A stretch of DNA of 64,000 nt from Thermotoga sp. Ku-13t (GTDB lineage Bacteria > Thermotogota > Thermotogae > Thermotogales > DSM-5069): positions 124,001-188,000 of the forward strand of contig NZ_LNFY01000011.1 in the NCBI RefSeq assembly GCF_011057685.1. The letters run 5' to 3'. Below are positions 15,670 to 24,069 of the stretch, piece after piece. Position 1 is the first letter of the stretch. Every line of letters starts with the position of its first letter. The position numbers and the translations under genes were made by a program. Below the pieces are notes generated by a model. That model had not been told where the DNA came from and searched no databases. It saw only the letters and a list, made by a program, of their open reading frames with translations.

Positions 15670-16558
15670 AACTTCTCACCCCAGAGAGTTTCTCCTGAGC
15701 ATAAATTGCCGCACCGACCATACCTGCTTCGTTCTTGAGCATCGAAAGTTCTATTTGTGATGTGTTGTACAGGGATCTACTCGCGTACGGTTCCACCTTT
15801 TTTCTGAGTATCTCAAGTGCGTACGGCCCAAGTTCAGAGAATCCTCCTCCAATAACTATAAGATTTGGATCAAACATCAAGAAGAGCTTATCAACCAGCA
15901 CTGCCAGATCTTCACACATACGTTCGACGGCCCCGATGACTCTCTCTTCCTGTTTCTGGAACATTTCCAACAGCTGCTTTCTATCCTTTATACCACTGTA
16001 TCTGTGCAGTACTTTCATGGATATATATTGTTCCGCACAACCTCTCTTGCCGCAGTTACAGCTCCTGCCATTCGGTTTAAGAATTGTGTGCCCTATTTCT
16101 CCAGCTTCGTAGTGGACACCTTGAATCAATTTTCCGTCTATTATAATCCCTCCGCCCAGCCCCGTACCAATGGTCAGCATCACTAAGCTGTCAACGTTCC
16201 GAATCCTAGCCTCACCGAGCGCGGCTGCTCTTGCGTCGTTGAGCACAAAACATGGCGTTTTGTAGCGCTCCGATAACATCCTGGCTAAGGGAGTGCCTGT
16301 CCAGTTTGGAATGTTTGGCGAAGCGTACAGCACAACTCCACGTTCTGAATCTATCCTTCCCGCGCTGGCTATAGCTATAGCGTCAATAATACCACTATTA
16401 TCATGGACCTGAAAAACTAACTCGTCGATGAATTCGATCAGGGACTTTAAAGGATTTTTTCTACAGACTAGTTTAACGATCATTTCGCCCATTCCACCAT
16501 CCTGAATCAAAGCACCCTTGATTGATGTCCCGCCCATATCCACAGCCGCAATGATCAT
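15662..16558 (-). CDS. nanK: ROK-family sugar kinase, probable N-acetylmannosamine kinase
   Basis: This is a ROK kinase of 298 residues from the ATG at 16558 (GGAGG 9 bases upstream). Longer in-frame starts fall inside the permease gene and are rejected. Motifs are the phosphate loop VDMGGTSIKGALI, LTIGTGLGGGIIIDGK, and the zinc-binding CNCGKRGCAEQ with the preceding HTIL histidine region. No DNA-binding domain is attached, so it is an enzyme rather than a NagC-type repressor. Presence of NanE in the same operon makes ManNAc the best guess for substrate; glucokinase or GlcNAc kinase activity cannot be excluded. It overlaps its neighbours on both sides by a few bases. Confidence 0.85.
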   Translation of the reverse strand: MIIAAVDMGGTSIKGALIQDGGMGEMIVKLVCRKNPLKSLIEFIDELVFQVHDNSGIIDAIAIASAGRIDSERGVVLYASPNIPNWTGTPLARMLSERYKTPCFVLNDARAAALGEARIRNVDSLVMLTIGTGLGGGIIIDGKLIQGVHYEAGEIGHTILKPNGRSCNCGKRGCAEQYISMKVLHRYSGIKDRKQLLEMFQKQEERVIGAVERMCEDLAVLVDKLFLMFDPNLIVIGGGFSELGPYALEILRKKVEPYASRSLYNTSQIELSMLKNEAGMVGAAIYAQEKLSGVRSCD

Positions 16559-17370
16559 TCTTTCAGACCTCCACTGAACGCTTCTACCAAGTATTTTTGG
16601 ACATAAAAAGCAAAAACGAAGGGTGGTATTACTGCCAATGTTGTTGCTGCAGCTATCCTTCCCCACTGCACACCCCAGGCAGTTACGAACAAACTCGCTC
16701 CCGCGGTCAGGGTAGTGGCCTTCTTTATACTCAGGATCAATGCGAAGAGAAATTCATTCCAAGAATATATGAAGCTCAGTATAAAAACGGCCGCAACAGA
16801 TGAAGATATCATAGGCGTGACTATTCTGAACAGTACCTGTAGTTCACTCGCCCCATCCAAGCGTGCTGATTCCTCTATTTCTTTTGGTACATCCTGCATG
16901 AAACTGCTGAGAAGACTTAGAGCTATTGGAACATTAACCAGTATGTGGATTACAATGATCCCGGTTCTTGTGTCTACAAGGTTCAACTGCTTAAAAAGGA
17001 TATAGACAGAGGACGCGAATACTATCAAAGGGATGGCTCGAAGATTAGTCACGAATGAAAACAGAATCCTCGAACCTACGCCGATTTTTACGATCGAGTA
17101 CGCTGCAGGCAAGCATATAAGGATCGTTAATGCTGCGGAAACTAAAGCGATGATCAAACTGTTCAGTAAAAACTTTGAGAACAAGAACGTCGGACTTGTG
17201 AATATGTCTCGGTAATGAATGATAGTGGGCTTAAAAAGGATAGGAGGTGGCGATTTAGAAATCACCGCATTGGGTTTGAGAGATGTCATAACGACATTTA
17301 TGAAAGGAAGATTGAAGATTAGCAAAATGATAATCAGAATCACCCAATCGATGGCTCTTCTACGTGTCAT
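16555..17370 (-). CDS. sugar ABC transporter permease, MalG type
   Basis: This is a six-helix permease of 271 residues. It shows the N-terminal helix VILIIILLIFNLPFINVVMTSLK and the EAA motif EIEESARLDGASELQVLFRIVTP, typical of the carbohydrate uptake (CUT1) family. The ATG at 17370 lies 2 bases after the preceding permease stop, with GAAGGTGG upstream; a GTG at 17379 is in frame but overlaps that site. It pairs with the MalF-type gene. The operon encodes no ATPase, so a shared MsmX/UgpC-type ATPase from elsewhere is expected. Confidence 0.92.
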   Translation of the reverse strand: MTRRRAIDWVILIIILLIFNLPFINVVMTSLKPNAVISKSPPPILFKPTIIHYRDIFTSPTFLFSKFLLNSLIIALVSAALTILICLPAAYSIVKIGVGSRILFSFVTNLRAIPLIVFASSVYILFKQLNLVDTRTGIIVIHILVNVPIALSLLSSFMQDVPKEIEESARLDGASELQVLFRIVTPMISSSVAAVFILSFIYSWNEFLFALILSIKKATTLTAGASLFVTAWGVQWGRIAAATTLAVIPPFVFAFYVQKYLVEAFSGGLKE

Positions 17371-17372
17371 CT

Positions 17373-18230
17373 TTACCACCTTCTTTTCATTAGCTTACTG
17401 AAAATGAAAGCCGGTATCATCATGAATGCGAACAAAGTCATTCCAACGGCGCTAGCAAGACCCTGATTCCCCATCGTGAAACCAATTCTGTAGATGTAAA
17501 TACTTATGCTGGTGGTCAAGGAACCTGGTCCACCACCGGTTAGAACATAAACCGTGTCGAACACTCTGAAAGATTCAAGGAACCTCAGAAACCCACTGAC
17601 AACGAGTGCGGGAGTTACGTATGGAATAACAATGTAGTTGACTATGTGTAAACGTTTCGCACCATCTATATTAGCTGCTTCGATTAGTTGAGGTGGTATT
17701 GATATCAGGGCTGCGTATATGACGAGAAAGGTGAAAGGAGTCCACTGAAGGGCATCAATGAATACCAGAGTCCAGAACACATTCTTGGGAGCGAATAAGT
17801 CCAGATCTAAACCGAAGAAAAACTTTATATAGCCAGGAATAAGTCCTATGAAATTGTTGAGCAGTATCCTGTTCATCAAGCCAAACAGTGAAGGAGCCAT
17901 AAGAATCGGTGTTATTAAGAGAGTGAATGGCAATCTTAGTCCGCGAAATTTACTGTAATAGAAATAGGCTAGCAAAAAGCCTAAGAACAACTCAAGAACA
18001 GTTGTGATCGAACCAAAAAATAAACTGAATCGCATCGCATTCCAGAAAGCTGGAGATCGAAGCACTTCAACATAGTTTTTGAATCCCACGAAGGGTGAGT
18101 TCTCTAAAAAGCCGAAGTACACTTCTTTCAAACTTATGTTTATCGTGGAGACAATCAAATAAACTGTCAAGCCAACAACGCTTACTAGGAGAGGAATCAA
18201 GAAGAAATAGCCCGCTAACCTTCGAGTCAT
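17373..18230 (-). CDS. sugar ABC transporter permease, MalF type
   Basis: This is a 285-residue membrane protein of the CUT1 type. It begins with RRLAGYFFLIPLLVSVVGL, and the EAA loop is QLIEAANIDGAKRLHIVNYI, followed by VLTGGGPGSLTTSISIYIYR, a hallmark of MalF-type permeases. The start is slightly uncertain: GAGGTGAT lies 14 bases before the ATG at 18230, further than usual, and no better in-frame start exists. It forms the heteromeric channel with the MalG-type protein. Confidence 0.91.
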   Translation of the reverse strand: MTRRLAGYFFLIPLLVSVVGLTVYLIVSTINISLKEVYFGFLENSPFVGFKNYVEVLRSPAFWNAMRFSLFFGSITTVLELFLGFLLAYFYYSKFRGLRLPFTLLITPILMAPSLFGLMNRILLNNFIGLIPGYIKFFFGLDLDLFAPKNVFWTLVFIDALQWTPFTFLVIYAALISIPPQLIEAANIDGAKRLHIVNYIVIPYVTPALVVSGFLRFLESFRVFDTVYVLTGGGPGSLTTSISIYIYRIGFTMGNQGLASAVGMTLFAFMMIPAFIFSKLMKRRW

Positions 18231-18270
18231 CGTGACTATATGGCATCACCTCACTCGATTCTATACAAAG

Positions 18271-18296
18271 AAACCCCGCGTGCGCCGCGGGGTTTT
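18271..18296 (-). terminator. intra-operon hairpin after the sugar-binding protein gene
   Basis: On the minus strand AAACCCCGCG pairs with CGCGGGGTTT across a 5-base loop (10-bp stem, arms at 18271-18280 and 18286-18295). It lies between the binding-protein stop (18313) and the first permease gene. The T run after the stem is short (TTTC), so it may act more as an mRNA stabiliser than as a full terminator. Confidence 0.8.
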
Positions 18297-18312
18297 ACCT
18301 AAAAAGCTGGTG

Positions 18313-19608
18313 TTACTTTTTCAAAAGAGCTTCACACTCACGCTGTGCCTCCTCGAGAGCCCTTTCAAGCTCAAGTTGCCCGGCCCAATAAGCAGTTAAT
18401 TTGTTGGACAAGACTTCGAGAATCGCCATGGTTTCAGCAGAAGTGCTCTCCACATACCCGTATTTTTTCACCTGCTCAGCAATTGCTGGGAATTCAGGTC
18501 TCTTGTCACCGAGGGACTTTAGCACAGGCTCAACAGGAGGTATTCCACCATTCTCAGCGTACATCTTCATTGCTTCCTCACTTGCCAAGAACGATAAGAA
18601 TTTTAAGGCTGCATCCTTTTTCTTACTGTACTTGCTGAGTGCGACGCCGAGACAATGCACATGTGTTGAAGGCTTTGGGCCCGGTATAGGTCCAATCGCA
18701 ACTTTGTCGAACACCAGAGGTGATTCGTTCTTATCTGTGAGGATATGGTATGCCGCGGACCATTGGATCATCATGAAAGCCTTACCCGTTTTGAAAGCTT
18801 CGTTGGCTTCTCCAAATTCATATGTCATGACGCCCGGGGGAACTGTACCGAGATCTAACAATTCCTTGTAAAGTGCCGCAGCCTTCTTAGCCGGCTCAGT
18901 GTTAATTTTGAAGTTTCCATTTTCGTCGAACCATGTTCCACCCATAGACCAAAGCGTATCGTTCCAGATCATTATGTTGTAGACGAGATTCTTCATCTGC
19001 AATACATTCCCGTACTCTGTAGGTGACTCTGGATTGTATTTCTTTGTGAAGAATATAGCCATTGCTTTGTAATCATCCCAATTCCACTCTTCCGGTTTCC
19101 TGGGTGACATTCTTACACCGAGGTATTTTTCACTCAGTTCTTCATACTTCGTTTTCCAGGAGGGATCCGTTAAGAGTTTGTCGAGAAGGTCTTTTCGATA
19201 GTACAGGAAATGATTACTGACATCCAAAGGTAGACCGTACAGAAATCCCTCGAAAGACATACTTTCAAGGGCTGAAGCTATGAAAACTTGCGGGTCCAAG
19301 CTAAATCCTTCCAGTGGGACCAGATGAGGTGCAAGTCTTCCAATTATGTAGGTCGCCACGAAAACGATATCTACGGCAGGTGATCGAGCGTTCAGAAGGG
19401 TTTCCTGTTTCTCCCAGAAGCCCTCCCTACTGAAATTGATAATCTCAACCTCGATCCCTAGTTCTTTCCCAGTAGTCGAGTTCCAGTAATCTACAACCTT
19501 CTGCATCGCTTCGCTTTCAGGACCAGGCCAGTAAACCATGGAAACTTTCGTAGTTGCGAAAACTAACAGTGCTGAAAACAATACCAGTGCCACCAGAAAC
19601 CTCTTCAT
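18313..19608 (-). CDS. sugar-binding protein of an ABC importer (family 1)
   Basis: This is a periplasmic binding protein of 431 residues. The signal peptide is KRFLVALVLFSALLVFA, followed by the mature domain VSMVYWPGPESEAMQKVVDYWN and the domain 2 motif GFLYGLPLDVSNHFLYYRKDLLD. It belongs to the large family 1 group for mono- and oligosaccharides. Between NanE (4-base overlap, ATGA) and two permeases, it most plausibly binds N-acetylmannosamine, sialic acid or another amino sugar. No lipobox cysteine is visible, so it should be free or loosely held in the periplasm. It is translationally coupled to nanE. Confidence 0.92.
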   Translation of the reverse strand: MKRFLVALVLFSALLVFATTKVSMVYWPGPESEAMQKVVDYWNSTTGKELGIEVEIINFSREGFWEKQETLLNARSPAVDIVFVATYIIGRLAPHLVPLEGFSLDPQVFIASALESMSFEGFLYGLPLDVSNHFLYYRKDLLDKLLTDPSWKTKYEELSEKYLGVRMSPRKPEEWNWDDYKAMAIFFTKKYNPESPTEYGNVLQMKNLVYNIMIWNDTLWSMGGTWFDENGNFKINTEPAKKAAALYKELLDLGTVPPGVMTYEFGEANEAFKTGKAFMMIQWSAAYHILTDKNESPLVFDKVAIGPIPGPKPSTHVHCLGVALSKYSKKKDAALKFLSFLASEEAMKMYAENGGIPPVEPVLKSLGDKRPEFPAIAEQVKKYGYVESTSAETMAILEVLSNKLTAYWAGQLELERALEEAQRECEALLKK

Positions 19609-20288
19609 TCCTCATCCCTCCCCTTTATGATGGTTTTCGCCTTATCCACAAACATCTTGATTACAAGCCAAGGCCTGGTGATAGCTGTTCCTATGACCAC
19701 GGCGTGTGCACCAAGCTGAAACGCCAGATCTACATGCTCGAGTGTGGAATAACCCCCCTCAGCTATCACGGGAATATCGAACTTTGCCGCTAACCTTCCA
19801 ACCAGTGCGATGTTCGGTAGAAGTACATCGGACGTGTAGTCTGTGTAGCCACAGAGTGTCGTAGCGAAATAATCTGGTTTGAGTGGAAACACTTGCTCCG
19901 CATCTTTTTCGTCAGCTATATCTGCAATGATGGCGACATCTGGGAATTCATTTCTCATGAGTTCGAAAAATTTTGCCAAGCTCATGGGTCTTTCTCTTCT
20001 TGTGCAATCTATGGCTACAAGATCGGCACCCGCATCAATCACACTTTTTGCATGTTCAAAAGTCGGAGTAATAAAGGTTAGATAGTCTCTATCCTTGACA
20101 AGACCTATAACTGGAAGCGAAACGGAATCCTTCACAGCTTTAACATGCTTCGGCCCATTGGTACGTATGGCAACGGCCCCAGCCCATTCTGCTGCTTTGG
20201 CCATGTTCACAATGAATAAGACATCTTCTATGGGATCGCCTGGTTCCAGTTGACAGCTTATAATTATTCCTCTCTTTAGCTGTCTCAA
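19605..20288 (-). CDS. nanE: N-acetylmannosamine-6-phosphate 2-epimerase (NanE)
   Basis: This TIM-barrel epimerase of 227 residues converts ManNAc-6-P to GlcNAc-6-P. Conserved segments are GIIISCQLEPGDPI at the N terminus, AVAIRTNGPKHVKAVK, PVIGLVKDRDY, DLVAIDCTRRERP, and the C-terminal phosphate-binding VIAEGGYSTLEHV and GAHAVVIGTAITRP. The start is a TTG at 20288 preceded by GGGAGG; no ATG or GTG is suitably placed. It is the first gene of the nan-like operon. No nanA (sialate lyase), nagA or nagB is in the window, so downstream steps must be encoded elsewhere. Confidence 0.95.
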   Translation of the reverse strand: MRQLKRGIIISCQLEPGDPIEDVLFIVNMAKAAEWAGAVAIRTNGPKHVKAVKDSVSLPVIGLVKDRDYLTFITPTFEHAKSVIDAGADLVAIDCTRRERPMSLAKFFELMRNEFPDVAIIADIADEKDAEQVFPLKPDYFATTLCGYTDYTSDVLLPNIALVGRLAAKFDIPVIAEGGYSTLEHVDLAFQLGAHAVVIGTAITRPWLVIKMFVDKAKTIIKGRDEE

Positions 20289-20301
20289 GATGATGCCTCC
20301 C

Positions 20302-20350
20302 GGAGATATTCTCCATTTTGATTATATAACTTGGAGAATATCTCAGTCAA
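20302..20350 (-). promoter_or_regulatory. nan-like operon promoter with two palindromic operators
   Basis: On the minus strand TTGACT (20345-20350) and TATAAT (20321-20326) are separated by 18 bases. Two near-identical palindromes of the form GGAGANNNTCTCC flank the -10 box. One is at 20302-20314, just downstream of it and overlapping the probable start site. The other is at 20333-20345 in the spacer (one mismatch at its end). A repressor bound to both would cover the whole promoter. The RpiR-type protein encoded in the same operon is the natural candidate. Confidence 0.82.
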
Positions 20351-20397
20351 GTGCCAATAGCCAACCTGTAAGCGGTTACTGTGCCGCGTGAAGCTCA

Positions 20398-20424
20398 AAA
20401 ACAAAAAAGCCCGCGTGTGCGGGC
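20398..20424 (-). terminator. rho-independent terminator reading the minus strand
   Basis: GCCCGC (20409-20414) and GCGGGC (20419-20424) form a 6-bp GC stem with a 4-base loop. On the minus strand it is followed by TTTTTTGTTTTT, a strong termination tail. It sits upstream of the nan-like promoter, so it would end a leftward transcript from the unassigned stretch to its right, or insulate the operon. Confidence 0.7.
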
Positions 20425-20984
20425 AAACTTTTTCTTTTTCCAACCTCGATCTTTTTGCGTTCACCTCGTTCGAACTGTTCTACGGCTCGTCGTTCTACCA
20501 TGTTCATTTTATTCAGTTCACAGATTCGATTTTCACCGTTCGCTCGTACCGTCTCATTGATTTTGTGGATGTTGAAACGTTGCACGAACCAACTAAAATT
20601 CTCCGTTTAAGGATCTTTGCGTGGATCAGGTTCGGGCGGGCAACAGATTATTTTTCAGCAGAGCTTCTCAATCGCTCAGAGGTTCGAACTGAACCATTCT
20701 TCCTTAATAGATGAACCTGTGAATCACAGAAGCGCTGAAAGTGAACCAGAAGAGCGTGGCAGGATCCTGAAGGATTAGACCTATCCCACGTACGACGGAC
20801 CTTTCTCTGTGAAACCTTCGGAAGACGTCTCCCATAAGTAAGATACGGACCGTGGGGAGGAGAAAAATTTCGAAAAGTGAGATCAAGAGGGACTTTCTGA
20901 TTTTAGTGTGAAATTTTTCAGTTTCGGAGCAGGTTTCAGAACTTAGTTTCATTTAAGAGCTGGTCACTTCATTTTAGAATATCC
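20425..20984. other. unassigned 560-bp stretch
   Basis: No convincing gene was found. Short frames exist (minus 20704-20952, 82 codons; plus 20388-20714, 108 codons), but they lack ribosome binding sites and recognisable sequence. The leftward terminator at 20398-20424 suggests a small minus-strand transcript here, possibly a non-coding RNA. I looked for tmRNA, RNase P, SRP RNA and tRNA signatures and saw none. Confidence 0.4.
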
Positions 20985-20996
20985 ATGGTGGTTTCC

Positions 20997-21434
20997 GTGA
21001 GGCTGTGGTCGATATCACCTGAATATCTGGATGTGAAAGGTTTGCTCGCAGTGTGGCGAGAAGGATTGCTCGCGAAAAAGGTGCTTGAGGGAAAAACAAA
21101 GGGCTACAGGAACCATCCACAGCTGGCGAGGTTCAAAAGCTGCGGCGAACCGCTGGTAGCGATAAATTCTTTTCTCTACTTCGTGGCCGAAGAGGCTAAA
21201 AAGAGAGGCTACAGCTTCAATGTTTCCAAGATCGATGCGAGCACCATCTTGACGAGGATGATTCCTGTCACCACAGGGCAGGTCGAATACGAATTTCATC
21301 ATCTGTGCAGGAAATTGAGGGTCAGAGATCCTGAGCGATACAAGAACATGTGTACAACCGTTCTGAGCGAGATACGCGTCAATCCCGTTTTCTACATCGT
21401 TGAAGGTCCTGTGGAGTCGTGGGAAAAGGTTTAA
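20997..21434 (+). CDS. pyrimidine dimer DNA glycosylase/endonuclease V-like protein
   Basis: This is a small protein of 145 residues resembling the pyrimidine dimer DNA glycosylase family (T4 endonuclease V-like). The N terminus RLWSISPEYLDVKGLLAVWREGLLAKKVL and the following GKTKGYRNHPQLARF are the conserved stretches of the bacterial members. I prefer the GTG at 20997 because it starts at the conserved MRLWS position and GGTGG lies 5 bases upstream; an ATG at 20985 adds four residues. If correct, it removes UV-type or other damaged bases. The gene stands alone, with no obvious operon partner. Assignment is by motif recall only. Confidence 0.7.
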   Translation: MRLWSISPEYLDVKGLLAVWREGLLAKKVLEGKTKGYRNHPQLARFKSCGEPLVAINSFLYFVAEEAKKRGYSFNVSKIDASTILTRMIPVTTGQVEYEFHHLCRKLRVRDPERYKNMCTTVLSEIRVNPVFYIVEGPVESWEKV

Positions 21435-21631
21435 ACATCACTGATTCGTTGATATGAAGGCATCGAAATATACTCCCATTTCACGCGTTGAAAAACCACT
21501 CGGATTTTTCAGCTGAACGTGCCAGACATGTTCATTTTGCACGGTAAGAAAGGATGGTGTGTCGGGATCGTTTTACGTGAAACTCCACAGATCACAGCTT
21601 TCCAAGTTAACGATACAGAACATCCACCTTT

Positions 21632-22213
21632 TCAAATCGTTCTACACATCCTGAGAAATTCGAACGTTCGATTCGCCAGCTTGATCGTCGACTCTCTTTC
21701 GACTTCGAAACCCATCTTCGAGTACAGTCTCATCGCGATCTCGTTGTCCTTTTCAACGTCAAGACGCATGGTTGAACAACCCAATTTTTTGGCCCAGTCA
21801 AGGCAATACTCGAGCATCTCTTTCCCGAAACCTTTGCCTCTGTATTGTGGGTAGATTGCGAAGTTGCTGAGGTAGAATTCTCCTTTTTCGTGTTTTCCAA
21901 GCGCCCTGTCCAGTTTGATGAGGCGAAACAACTTCAACAATCCGAGCTGCTCAATGAGCAATTTGCCAGTTCTCAATCTGTTTTTCTTCGCGTACGAATG
22001 ATCGTAGCCAAGCATCATTCCGACGATCTTTTGCTCCGATCTGGCAAAAACACAGCACTCATGTCTGAACAGATTCGAAGCTTCCACGTACAACCTTCTG
22101 AGGATGTCTTCCACATTCAGGCCGAACAGTGTTTCGAGGAATTTCTCCCCGCTCATGAGTGTCAATTCGACGAATTCCTGTGCTTCGCGAGGTTCAGCTC
22201 GCGAAAACTGCAA
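21632..22213 (-). CDS. GNAT-family N-acetyltransferase
   Basis: This is an acetyltransferase of the GNAT superfamily, 193 residues from the TTG at 22213. The acetyl-CoA binding motif A reads LSNFAIYPQYRGKGFGKEMLEYCLDWA and motif B LYSKMGFEVE. The start is unusual: no ribosome binding site precedes the TTG, but GGAGG at 22236-22240 is 7 bases upstream of an in-frame ATT at 22228 and 4 bases upstream of an in-frame CTG at 22231. Translation may therefore begin at a non-standard codon and add five or six residues (IREYR). The gene is coupled to the diguanylate cyclase, whose stop codon overlaps this position. Substrate is unknown. Confidence 0.83.
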   Translation of the reverse strand: MQFSRAEPREAQEFVELTLMSGEKFLETLFGLNVEDILRRLYVEASNLFRHECCVFARSEQKIVGMMLGYDHSYAKKNRLRTGKLLIEQLGLLKLFRLIKLDRALGKHEKGEFYLSNFAIYPQYRGKGFGKEMLEYCLDWAKKLGCSTMRLDVEKDNEIAMRLYSKMGFEVERESTIKLANRTFEFLRMCRTI

Positions 22214-22227
22214 TCTGTACTCTCGAA

Positions 22228-23916
22228 TCAGTGAACCTCCTTTTTCAGTTCCCTGTAGAACATGACCTTGACGCCTCTTCTTTTCGCTTCATACATGGAA
22301 ACGTCGGCGAGGCGGACCAGTTCGTCCAGACTCTCACCATCGGTGGGATAAACGGACACGCCGATCTCCGCTGATATCTTGAAGGTTTTTCCATCGATTT
22401 CGATCGGTTCCTCGATGTCTTTGATGATCCGTTCTGTCAGTTTGTTCAGGTTGGACAGGGTACAATCGTACACGAGGGCGACGAATTCGTCTCCTCCAAA
22501 TCTTGCCACAACATCGCTTTCACGGACGATTCTTTCGAGCCTTGAACCTACGATTTTCAAAACCTCATCACCAACGGTGTGACCGTACGAATCGTTCACA
22601 ATCTTGAACTTGCTGAGGTCAATGAAGAGCACCGCGGTCGATTTTTGTTCTCTTCGAGCGAGAGATATCATCTTTTCACCGTAATCCTGGAACAGTCTTC
22701 TGTTGGCGAGCCCGGTCAAAGCGTCGTGGTTCGAAAGATACTCCATCATTCGCTCCTGCTGCAGTATCTTTTCCTGGGATCTGAGCCTCGAAATCAGCAG
22801 TCCAAGATGGTTGGCAAAAAGGTTGGCTAACTCTATCGTTTCTTCGTTGAAGGCATCTTCCCTTTCGAAGTTTTCCAAGTTCAACTGCACCAGTATTTCA
22901 CCTTCCACTTCTATGGCGAAGTTCAAGCTGCACATGATCTCATCCAGCCTGCCTGTTTTCTGAAGGATTTTGAACATTTCATCATCAATGTGCCTTTCAT
23001 AGGAAACCACATCGCTCTTTCTTTTTATCGAAGAAGTGCCCTTCACCCAGCGAAAAATGTCTTCGACAGGAAAAACAACTCTGGAAAGCTCTTTCAGATC
23101 GTAGCCAACCGCCGCAACGTACACGTAGCTGTTGCTGTTCTGTTTTTTCACCAGGATACTGCCTGCCTGTGCGTTGGGTATGACTTCGATCGCCTTCTCT
23201 AGTATGGTCTGATACATACCTTCGAGATTCCCTTCACTCAATATCATCCTACTCAATTCGATGATCGCGCTCAGAACATTTCTGTAATTCCTCTCTCTTT
23301 CCATAAAACGCTTTTGCAGATCAAGTTGTTTCTCCGTGAACGCGAATAGTACTACAAAGGTTCCCGCAGCAGCTAATACGAAGGCGATATGGAGCGATTC
23401 AAAAAACAGCACAGATCTGCTGAATCTGTACTTCAATCCGTACACGAAATCCTTACCAGAGGTGGCTATCTCGACGCATTCGATGGTCAAGAATTCGGCA
23501 AGCTCTGAACCATCGACAGCTGCGAGAGCAATCTTGCCCGGAACATGGTCTGTGACTTCATCGTTGTAGATTTTGAAGCGAAACAACAACTTCGTACCAG
23601 AGGCGGACACATCGAAGAATTCGAAATCTACTCGCTCTGAATTCACGATTTTCACATCTTCGACGATTGGATAATTTCTTTTCAGACTTTCAAGTTCAGC
23701 CTGTACAGCTTCAAAATCTTCCTCAAGCACTGCACGAAACAACCTGTTACGCTGAAAGTGTGACAGACTGATGCTCCTAGCAAGATTTTCCACTGCCTGC
23801 GTGTACAACTGCTTTGCGAGCTTGACTCTGCGCGCTGCTTCAAGGTGTCTGAAGCCAAGCAGAGTGACGAGGGCAAACAAAAAGATCAAAATTGCGAGCA
23901 GATACGCTCTTTTCAT
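22228..23916 (-). CDS. membrane diguanylate cyclase with periplasmic sensor and GAF-like domain
   Basis: This is a 562-residue signalling protein. One N-terminal span (about 4-21) is followed by a periplasmic region (about 22-175), a second span (about 176-195), a GAF-like domain (about 213-378) and a GGDEF domain (about 393-558). The active-site motif FGGDEF is intact (474-478), and an inhibitory I-site RESD lies five residues before it, so it should make c-di-GMP and be product-inhibited. The ATG at 23916 starts the first membrane helix; longer in-frame starts have no support. It is divergent from the glycosyltransferase gene, which could be related to cell-surface control, but there is no direct evidence. 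Its stop overlaps the start region of the acetyltransferase gene. Confidence 0.92.
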   Translation of the reverse strand: MKRAYLLAILIFLFALVTLLGFRHLEAARRVKLAKQLYTQAVENLARSISLSHFQRNRLFRAVLEEDFEAVQAELESLKRNYPIVEDVKIVNSERVDFEFFDVSASGTKLLFRFKIYNDEVTDHVPGKIALAAVDGSELAEFLTIECVEIATSGKDFVYGLKYRFSRSVLFFESLHIAFVLAAAGTFVVLFAFTEKQLDLQKRFMERERNYRNVLSAIIELSRMILSEGNLEGMYQTILEKAIEVIPNAQAGSILVKKQNSNSYVYVAAVGYDLKELSRVVFPVEDIFRWVKGTSSIKRKSDVVSYERHIDDEMFKILQKTGRLDEIMCSLNFAIEVEGEILVQLNLENFEREDAFNEETIELANLFANHLGLLISRLRSQEKILQQERMMEYLSNHDALTGLANRRLFQDYGEKMISLARREQKSTAVLFIDLSKFKIVNDSYGHTVGDEVLKIVGSRLERIVRESDVVARFGGDEFVALVYDCTLSNLNKLTERIIKDIEEPIEIDGKTFKISAEIGVSVYPTDGESLDELVRLADVSMYEAKRRGVKVMFYRELKKEVH

Positions 23917-24069
23917 AGAACACGCGCTCTGGTTTTTTATTTTAAATCCCAATTTAACAAATGTCAACCTCAGCCAGTTTTCAGTAACGTGACCGAAGAA
24001 AGTTTATACCTCCATCGATATGGTAAAATCCGTTTGACTATCATTTCACTTTGGGAGGGTTTCAAAATC

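Noticed and set aside
20681-20695. A tRNA-like T-arm (GGTTCGAAC)
   Set aside because: No acceptor, D or anticodon stems can be built around it; it is a short chance hairpin.
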